In this document: in pieces, positions 56,415-64,000 of the stretch
How positions within the stretch are numbered: the stretch's first letter is position 1
Layout: every line of letters starts with the position of its first letter
Assembly (NCBI RefSeq): GCF_037126465.1
Contig: NC_088202.1
Coordinates: 123,890,123-123,954,122 of the forward strand
Length of the DNA stretch: 64,000 nucleotides
Direction of reading: 5' to 3'
Source of the DNA: Ornithodoros turicata
Lineage: Eukaryota; Arthropoda; Arachnida; Ixodida; Argasidae
Program-made: the position numbers and the translations under genes
The notes under the pieces: generated by a model
The model's input: only the letters and a program-made list of their open reading frames with translations
What the model was told of the DNA's origin: nothing
Database searches by the model: none

Positions 56415-56925
56415 AAACTACTTATCAGGTGCTCTACTCACAAGTTCGCTATTCACTATTCACATGTTCGCTATTCAGAAGTCCACTATCCACAGGTTCA
56501 GTAGAAGTCCACAATCATCCACTATTCACAATTATCCCAAGATCATGCACAGAGAATCCCTCGGCAGCCCTCGTGTTCCGTGCCCAAAGTCCCAGCACCT
56601 TCACGAAGACCCTGCTGTCTAATCGGGCAAGTGTAGCTTTCAGTGTGGCTCTTTGAGATGCATACCTAGTCCAGTGCATTATAATATGCTCACTATCCTC
56701 ACCGTTGCACAAACCGAACAATTTGATGAGTCGGCTCTTCCAACTTTATGAAGAAAAGGACGGCCATATAAGGCACACTCAACCGACACAGGTGCAAAAC
56801 GTCTGAACACAGCGCGATAACGTAGACGGAACGCAGAACTTCAGGTCCGCATCTATGCGATGTAGCAGCGACAAATCACTCTGTAATTGTACCCATCGCC
56901 GTCTGCACATTTCCCGCGACAATGA
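56415..56925 (-). pseudogene. LINE (I-type) C-terminal fragment, antisense
   Basis: On the minus strand: FGLCNGEDSEHIIMHWTRYA, then SQRATLKATLARLDSRVFVK-VLGLWARN, the Cys/His tail and VLGPW signature of the LINE family here, diverged. Near the 3' side (about 56436-56520) lie short repeats of TTCGCTATTCAC type. Confidence 0.65.
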
Positions 56926-57389
56926 CCTTAATGAAGATGTAACATCCGAATTTGAGTATATTACCGGATGTAGTGTTGAAGATAGGTGTGCAACGTCCGC
57001 TAGTTCGTCTGCAGCATGATTCCCTCCTATATACCCACATGTCCAGGAATCCTACTGCAGAGTTACTTTGTGGCCGGCGACTCTACATTTGTTGTATTCA
57101 TGGAGTATTTGGCGAACAGGTGGTGTCATACAGCCATTTCCCAAGGATGAAAGCATGGCTTGGAGCCTACGATATGTTTTCGGTCATGGTTTTACAAGGT
57201 CGGACTCAAAATAGGTAGTCAAAATAACCAGAAAATGAGCGCCCAGCGACCCGTTGGGGTTGGGATCTTCCTTCGCAGCCGCAATTATCTTCGATCTATT
57301 TGTTGTTAAATGCACCTTTAAAACAGAACTTCACCGCATAACACGGTCCTAGAGAACCGCATCCCGACACACACACACACACATACATT
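56926..57389. other. Intron 1 spacer
   Basis: No gene was recognised. A (CA)n run lies at 57368-57383. Confidence 0.5.
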
Positions 57390-58395
57390 GGATGGTGATG
57401 AGGTGGGCGATTCACGGCCGCTGAGGCGGTACACTGCCATTGCGATTTGGGAACAGATGAAGGGATGATGATGGGAGGAGCACTTTCAAAGATCCGTCAC
57501 CAAACCGGTGGAGACGAAGACCTTGCATCTGGTGGGCAGCGTTCGACCACGGTCCGAGGATCTTCGCTAGGTTGAAGGGCCGCTTGTCAATACGTTGCAT
57601 AAAAACTTCCATCAGTGCATGGTGGAGGTGATATTGCCCACAAGCCATATAGGATGACGTGGCAAAGGTAGCCGTGCACTCCAGAAGTGGGGCAGAGGGA
57701 AGACGAGGTGAAGCCGAGACGGAGTTTAAAGGGAGATGTAAAGGCAACGTTAAGCCTCATGTGGTGGAAGAGTGCAGTAAAGGGGCGCGTAGTCGCGGAG
57801 ACATTGCGAGAGAAAGCGTGGGGTCTACATCCGGGAGAAGTGAGTTATATCGTGTTGCCACTGAGCCCGCATCTTGGGTCTGGTGAGTGTCGAAAGGAGG
57901 CGTCTTCGGTCGCCCGAAGACATCATTATCATGGGAAAAGCTGCGTGCTGATGGGCGCTCAATGCGGGGGGGGGGGGGGGGGAATATGTTTATTAAGAAA
58001 AAAGAAAAGGAATGCGGCTCTGCCTGCTTCTTCATTACCGCTGATGCGAACATCCGCTGCAAAGCGACAGTGTGCCCTGCAACCGCCGCCTTCTTATTAA
58101 CTTGCATGATGTCAAAGGCAACAGAACTGAGGGGCAACACGTACCCCCAAGTTGGCCACACACTGGAGCGCGGGTCTTGAGTCTGTAAAGACGACCCGGG
58201 CTGAGCTGGGCTGGCTGATATTTTTTGCATAGCAAAGAGTAGAGCTCGGCACACGTAGATGATGTTCTGTGAGAATGGTAGTGACCCCAGGAGACTGACT
58301 GAGATGGAATGATAAATGCCGAGGACGAGCCATCCCGAGTGGATGACCCGTCAGTGAAAACCGCATCTCGAGTAACATCGTTCTCTCCCGTCATT
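57390..58395 (-). pseudogene. LINE (I-type) RNase H to 3' end, antisense
   Basis: On the minus strand from about 58370: an RNase H start (DAVFTDGSSTRDGSSSAFII), then HYHSHRTSSTCAELYSLL, with Asp and Glu of the active-site type. After frameshifts, LAKILGPWSNAAHQMQGLRL and a 3' UTR with ATGATGATGG follow. At about 57966-58010 a poly(G) run plus AATATGTTTATTAAGAAAAA interrupts it, probably a small retroposed insertion. Confidence 0.75.
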
Positions 58396-60727
58396 TGTTG
58401 AAAACGGGAGAACTTCTTCGGGAACCTTCTTCACTGGTGTTAAATTTAGCCTTTTGCTGTTTTAATGCATTGTTTTCAGGTACAAACCAGATTTCTGCTC
58501 TGTGGAAGTCTCAACATTTGCTCCTCGTACGCGCAGCGTTTTGCTATGTCACCTATACGTTTATCTTTGGTTATACTATATTGAAGTATGCGATTTTTAG
58601 CCTGCAAATTACTGAAATACTGACGACGAATTCACGAATGAATGCTATTTGTGTTATTGTAACTATAGCATGCCATTGTATTTAACTTCATTTTATAGGA
58701 AAAACAACAACAAATAAATCGTGACTATGACACTGGGTGAATCACCGCCCGAGAGCAGTATACTACCCCATTACAGGCAAAACGTCGCGACATTTTATGG
58801 GAGCATCTCAAAGAGGTTCTACAAACTATATTACGTGAGATTTTCTGTCCTCTAGCGCTTGAAAACGAGCTACTCAGCAAAGGTATCCGGTGAACATACG
58901 ATGAAAGCGAATATTATAAACAAGTATATGTTACAGCACGTTTGATACTTAATCCGTATCGCCGCATTACGTAACCGGTGGACGATATCTATTGTTGGGT
59001 TGCGTGAAGTATTGAATACGCAACGTACACTGTCATTTGATGCGTTATTGTCGAACGTAAGGAATCACAAGCTCACGAAAAGCATACTGGGAGACTACAC
59101 ACAGAAACGGAGTCAGGAATGACGTGTACAACAAAAGCTACGTGGGGCGTGTCAATATAACAGCCCACGACATCGATTCCACGCTTATGTAAACGACTAC
59201 ACCCTGCGAAAATTGGTACTAGAACGGAGGTACCTGTTTGCCCGCAGTATATTATGTGCAAAAGGAATCGATTTAGGCTTTCATCGGTCCATATTGATTC
59301 ACGTGCCCTAGTGCTTATCCATTTTGATTTTCCCGCACAAACGGAGGCGTAAAAGTATAATAGGTCGGACAGGTAACGGCCCTCAATCTGTGCAAGTGTT
59401 TCTCCGTATATACACCAAGGGAATCGGAATAGAAACAAATATAGGACACGTGCTTTAAGGCCAACTTCGAGGAAACGGTTCAAGGGAGTCAAGTGTCGTG
59501 CCGTGTATGTATTTTCCGCTGTTCATTCTCATCAGTCGAAGTCCCTCTCCCAGTACCGTCTACTTCTTTCTTCCTGCCACTCTCATTTTTTTCTTATCCT
59601 TATTCTTCTTTTGCCGTCATTTGCTAACCTAGTGTGCTGGTGTAGCCAGTCTGACCCCTCTAGCAGCTTACGTCACTTTTTACGTTGCTTGTTGTTGCTA
59701 TCATCATCATCATCACCGTTCACGATTATGCCGGATTACACTTATTTTACGCACACGTTCTGATAGGCACGAGACACCCTTTCATGAATTATGAAATGCT
59801 GAGCACGGATGCGACGATATGAACGGATAATGCGCTGAAGTTTCTTGTGCAACAGAATAATCTTCTAAGCAAACCAAATTTGATGTGTAGGGGCGGTAAC
59901 AAGATTTCGTGCTCTTGTGCAAGTGCTGGCTGTAGCGCCATTCTTCTCTCCGATATTCATAGTTGCCCCCTGTGACTGTCTCTTCTAACGAATAGCCTCT
60001 GCTCGGCTGTTTCTCATGAAAGCAGCACCTGACATATTGCTCAAATGTTCTGGGATGCAAATGCAATTTTACCTCATGGATGAAGTTAGTATGATGAAGT
60101 TGTACAAGATGATGATGACGATCACGACCATGGGAAGGAAAAAAAAAATATAAACCTAGGGGCATAATTCGCGACAGGAACCCATCCCCCCGACATTAGA
60201 CATTGTGATTATTGCCGACGCAATATGACGTCATATTTTTCAATAATTTATTACTATTAAAATTGCTGTACTTTCTGTAACTTTCATGACAGATCACATG
60301 CAATACGTTTAAGCTGCGAGCTACTTAAACGTTTCCAGGACTATATCCGTGTTCGGCATGTGAAACTTCCTTTTTTTTTTTCAACAACAAGAGAACGAAA
60401 AAAAATAGACGTTTTTCGAGTGGACATTGCGGCTGACCCAGTAGGCCGATTTCGATTCTGAAAACAGCAATAACCTCAGGGAAGCAACATCAACAAATGT
60501 TACCTTGGAACCATCCCGCTATCGTTCATAATTAGACAGTTAATTAGTGAAAATTAATTAAGACATCGTTAATGGAGGCCGCCTGGTGTCTCAAAGAACG
60601 AGCCCTCTTGCATAGAACATATCACCGTTGATTGCATTTAAAAATAATAATTACCCGATTTATGAAAAATCTGTTCACACTTAGCGTGGACACCCTGTAT
60701 ATACAATTCAAATATATATATATATAC
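58396..60727. other. Intron 1 stretch
   Basis: No gene was recognised. A LINE 3' UTR-like piece is at about 58720-58790 (GGGTGAATCACCGCCCG). A (CAT)n patch is at 59699-59714. A 420 bp open frame on the minus strand (59073-59492) starts at TTG, has no domain I know and is not called. A MITE-like tip GGACACCCTGTA occurs at about 60690-60701 without a partner. Confidence 0.5.
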
Positions 60728-60845
60728 AAAAATGATTCCGCTTCTTTTTTCTCGCCCTCTTTTTTTTTTCGACCTTCTATCTTTCATGAAAGATGGAAGG
60801 TCGAAAAAAAAGAGGGCGGGAAAAAAGAGGCGGAATCATTTTTGT
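60728..60845. repeat. Perfect-centre palindrome, ~59 bp arms
   Basis: AATGATTCCGC, TTTTTTCTCGCCCTC and CGACCTTCTATCTTTCA face their reverse complement with no loop (centre ATCTTTCATGAAAGAT at about 60779-60794) and only a few mismatches. It could form a long hairpin. Confidence 0.8.
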
Positions 60846-61020
60846 TTGCCGCTTATCAACGTATGGTGGAATGTCAACCGCCTTGTTATCGGCACATCTT
60901 GTGCTGCACGCCGGTTCGGCGATAAATTGTTCTAGCTTCGTGGGGGCAGGAACATGTCCTGCTCTCCGCGCGTCTTTGCGACTGATTTGGTGCGCCGTTG
61001 AATACCCCAAACTCTGAAGC

Positions 61021-61323
61021 CTCAATTTCGGGACTGTTTTGAGGCAGTCCCATTTGCAATATTGAGCGAATTTCTTGGTGGATCTGACTGAGTTCGCTAA
61101 GGGCACTCTAATTCTTGAAAAAAGAAACGAAAAAAACGCTAGGTTGACTCTGGAAATTTTGGAGCTCAATTAAAGAAATTCAATTTCTTTTAATTAAAAT
61201 AGAAAAGAAAATATTTTTACAAGGTGGCAAATTCAGTTGCCACACAAATGCCGTTTATCCCCTATTTTTCCGTCGCCCCGTTTTTTTCTAAAGTCCGAAT
61301 GACACGTTTTTTGAAACACCCTG
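61021..61323. mobile_element. Solo end of a foldback MITE
   Basis: It contains GAAATTTTGGAGCTCAATTA and an ending CACGTTTTTTGAAACACCCTG followed by TA, similar to the right arms of the foldbacks at 43169 and 48992. No left arm was found. Confidence 0.55.
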
Positions 61324-61470
61324 TATATATAATGGAGGACTAGGGAATGGGATTGGGTGCCGCCTCAGCGGTGAAACATTTCTACTACATCGTCATTACT
61401 TATTTGTTGTTGTTGTTTTGAAGGGGGACAAGTTAATCGTTCATTTTCTGCCTTTGTGTGTTTGCCATAG
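61324..61470. other. Intron 1 end with a LINE 3' UTR piece
   Basis: TAATGGAGGACTAGGGAATG and GGTGCCGCCTCAGCGGTG parallel the antisense LINE 3' UTRs at 52.3 and 57.4 kb. A (TTG)n run follows, then the pyrimidine-rich acceptor TTTGCCATAG ending at 61470. Confidence 0.55.
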
Positions 61471-61571
61471 GTGGCCCTGACCCGGAGGACAACTGGAAGG
61501 AACGTCTTCTTTGGTGGTGGAAGCCTCGTCACAACAAAGCATGTTCTATCATGCGCACATTGCTGGAACAG
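61471..61571 (+). CDS. S1 serine protease, exon B (catalytic His)
   Basis: Second coding exon, 101 bases, phase 0 in and phase 2 out (AACAG/GTATAG). It encodes residues 64-97, with the first strand (VALTRR), the loop FFGGGSLVTT and the histidine motif VLSCAHCW with His93 as the catalytic His. Two differences from the family are visible. The usual CGGSL cysteine (Cys42, chymotrypsin numbering) is Gly (GGT), and the residue two before the His (normally Ala55) is Cys. Thus the conserved Cys42-Cys58 disulfide cannot form as usual. Confidence 0.9.
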
Positions 61572-63623
61572 GTATAGTCACCCACGCCACCCATTACGTA
61601 GGGATTGAGATAAACTGTAGCGTTGTTGTGCCATTGTGCAAACTCAAGAACTATCAAAACACATGTAGGTGGGACAGTTGGTCGCACAACACGAGAACCA
61701 GGAGCACGATACACAGAATAATTAGGGGACCGCAAACACAAGCGCTCACTATCATCTCAAACGTTTGAACTGTTCCTATCGGAAAGAGGCGCTGCAAAAG
61801 GAAGATAATGAAATGTTTTTAGAAGTAACTTGAGCATTCTATAGTCGACTTCAACCTTTCTTGCCTCCGAGGCATATGCCACTCTCATCTAAATTGTCCA
61901 TTAAAACGCCAACAGGGTTAATACGCAGTACGCATCAAGGCCTGTTCGTGATAAAAGGTGCGCAGTTTGTATGAAAGCAGTAGCAATAGGCAAGCCAAAC
62001 GGTGGCAGGGACGAAGCGTTTCTTATACTCAAACACTGAACATCTATATCCACCGTCTTCGTTCTCAAGCTACCTAAGTATTTTAGCTCTCGATTGTGAC
62101 ATTTCTAACAGTCATAAAGAAGAAGAAAAAGGGGGACCTACGACCGAAAGGAAAAGAGCGGGCAAGACAGCGAAATGGTAGGAGACTAGGCTTTACAACT
62201 GGCGGAGGAATGAAGAAAAGCGATCGGCAGAGGAGAAAGGAAAACATACACCCAACAAATTTTCAGGGAAACGGTATGAGAGATAGGAAGGCATTGGACA
62301 TGCAATGTTAAAGGGTATTAAAATGCCAAAAACGTGTCTTCGCGGAATGAAAGATGTCGTTTCCTTGACATCAACACGAAAGGAATGGGATTTCATCCGT
62401 TGCGGCCTTCCTGTTGCGGCCTCCCTCTCAAGAAGAGCGACAATGTGGACGTTGCGGCCTCGGAAAGACAATAAACTTTTCAAGAAAACTGGGGAAACAA
62501 AAAAGACACTTCTCACGAAAATGATTAAGGTAAAAGAAAATATGTGATATACACCTAGTAGAGGTAGAGGATAAGACAACGTGGAAAAGGTTAGACACAG
62601 GAACTGTATAAGAAAGATCTGAGCATCTCTGATGACTATTATGGTGTAGGCACTGAGCTAGAGGACACGCACATTGGAGAAGATAATGACAAGTCGTGAC
62701 TTTACGTGGCGAAAAATGTATGACCTACATCATGGAGAGTGAAGTCAAATGGATTTTACGAAACGCTGCCAATAACTAGCGGAAGTGCCCAAAGTCCACA
62801 CAGTGAAAGCATGACTGCATGACTGTGGGCTTTGCAAATGCAACATAATCATCATCATGAGTTACAGCAGCACCTGATATGCTTAGTCATGCCACAACAG
62901 GAGACATTGTGGAATTAACGTCAATGTTGGACTGTGAGGTTGCACTATGAGAATGGCTGATCGTCGAAGCAATGACGCTTTTGAATTGTGGAGCTGGAGA
63001 AGGCTTTTGAGAGTTCCTAGGACTGCAAAGAGACGTCACTGTCAATCAATATTACAACAAACAAACCACAATTCCTCATTTGAATTACCAATACTGAAAC
63101 AAGGATCAAAAGTTCGGGTTGCGTAACCAAACGAGATCACACCTTAGCGGACAAGACTATGATGCCCGGTAACATGGAAGGGAAAAGACAAAGGGTAGCA
63201 GAAGTGGAGGGTGGAATGTGTCGTGTATTCTTCACCTCTTGCTTCCTCTGAACGCAACATTATTCCTTAGTACAGAAATTTGGTGCATGGCCTTGTAGGC
63301 TGTTCCGGAAGAGCCGAAGGACATCTCGCAGGCGACGTTGACGGCTGTTGCTTGGTGAACGAGCGCGTTCGAGAGCGTTGTGTTGTCCAAGGTTGTCCGT
63401 AGATTTTCTGGCTCTCTGCGTTCGGACACCCTATGCTCTGTAACGCAGAAAGGGTGTAAATACGTCAAAAATGTGCTACGCGTTCTGGGTTGTCCATTTC
63501 GGACCGCAGGGTGTGTGGGTGGTGTCTCCAGAAATATAGAACATACAAGTAGGATGAAATGTATGCGTGTGTCACCAACAAGCAACAGTTAGCGCTGTTC
63601 ACCTAATGAATGTTAACTTCCAG
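61572..63623 (+). other. Protease intron 2 (2.05 kb)
   Basis: It is bounded by GTATAG at the left and TTAACTTCCAG at the right. The interior shows no recognisable repeat family or exon. Purine-rich patches (AAGAAGAAGAAAAAG near 62119) occur. Open frames are short. Confidence 0.75.
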
Positions 63624-63892
63624 GGAATCTCTGAGCAACGTCAGTATCTGGTTGGGTGTGTATCGCATGTCCTACTCCACGTTCTTCCAGTACAAGACCA
63701 TGGCACGAAGTGTGGAAATTCATCCGGACTTCGATGTGACCACTTTGGCTAACGACATTGCTGTTGTGCGTCTCAAAGACGAAGTGCCACTCTGGAGGTT
63801 GGGAGGCTACGTCAATACCATCTGCTTGCCTCCACCCGGCTTCAAAGCGCAGGAGTCTGCCTACGTAACTGGGTGGGGATATCTGTCGGAAA
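63624..63892 (+). CDS. S1 serine protease, exon C (catalytic Asp)
   Basis: Third coding exon, 269 bases, from acceptor CTTCCAG (63623) to donor AAA/GTGAGT (63893). It encodes residues 98-186: SIWLGVYRMS, then EIHPDFDVTTLANDIAVVRL with Asp141 as the catalytic Asp, then NTICLPPPGF with Cys164, predicted partner of the propeptide Cys35, and VTGWGYLSE. All are in the expected order for the S1 fold. The frame reads into an unseen next exon that should carry GDSGGP with the catalytic Ser. The gene is incomplete because the window ends. Confidence 0.92.
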
Positions 63893-64000
63893 GTGAGTAA
63901 TCTTGTAAAAAAATTCCGTTTCTTCTCCTATTTTACACAGAAAGCAAAGAAAAAGACAAGAAGAACGTCACGTAAAAAAAAAGAAAAGAAATCAGCGCAT
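63893..64000 (+). other. Start of protease intron 3
   Basis: It begins with a strong donor, GTGAGT. AAAGAAAAAG-rich sequence runs to the window edge, with no acceptor or coding sequence. Confidence 0.8.

Noticed and set aside
59073..59492. 139-codon minus-strand open frame
   Set aside because: It starts at TTG, has no recognisable domain, and lies in an intron without splice context.

Overview
This window looks like nuclear genomic DNA of a chelicerate, most likely a tick. The reasons are a kinin (leucokinin) neuropeptide precursor with many tandem copies of an F-N-P-W-G-amide core, a chymotrypsin-fold serine protease split by a 14 kb intron, and a dense mix of tRNA-derived SINEs, I-type LINEs, Penelope-like elements, hAT and mariner transposons and foldback MITEs. 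No bacterial features, CRISPR array or intact tRNA/rRNA gene was seen. Species cannot be fixed from the sequence alone.

Layout. 1-4.1 kb: a TA-flanked foldback MITE (2142-2742), then the large exon of a kinin precursor (3058-3909, + strand) with its polyadenylation signal at 4079. 4.1-14.5 kb: SINEs, a 476 bp hAT-like element with a perfect 8 bp target duplication, a LINE 3' end and a 1.6 kb inverted-repeat element. 14.5-16.2 kb: a decayed Mutator-like transposase. 17.4-19.1 kb: a 146 bp-arm palindrome, then an antisense LINE interrupted by a MITE. 19.1-25.6 kb: a Penelope-like GIY-YIG fragment cut by a TTAA-flanked element end, then two related hAT-like elements side by side, the first carrying a third hAT-like element. 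27.5-35.3 kb: a three-level nest, in which a Penelope-like element is interrupted by a mariner, itself interrupted by a 5.7 kb TTAA-target element. 37.1-42.9 kb: a hAT-like element carrying a TA MITE, then an inverted second copy of repeats found inside the TTAA element, itself interrupted by another hAT-like element and holding a SINE with a 14 bp target duplication. 43-46 kb: a foldback element, LINE ends and a hAT-like element.

47.3-64 kb is the serine protease gene (+ strand): exon A 47322-47510 (signal peptide, propeptide, R/IVGG activation site), exon B 61471-61571 (catalytic His), exon C 63624-63892 (catalytic Asp). The exon with the catalytic Ser lies beyond the window. The 14 kb first intron is filled with foldback elements and LINE fragments, mostly antisense to the gene.

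Only the kinin precursor and the serine protease are well-supported host genes, and both are partial: the kinin gene lacks its 5' exon here and the protease its 3' exons. They appear functionally unrelated. The remaining DNA is mobile-element debris whose insertion order can often be read from target-site duplications.
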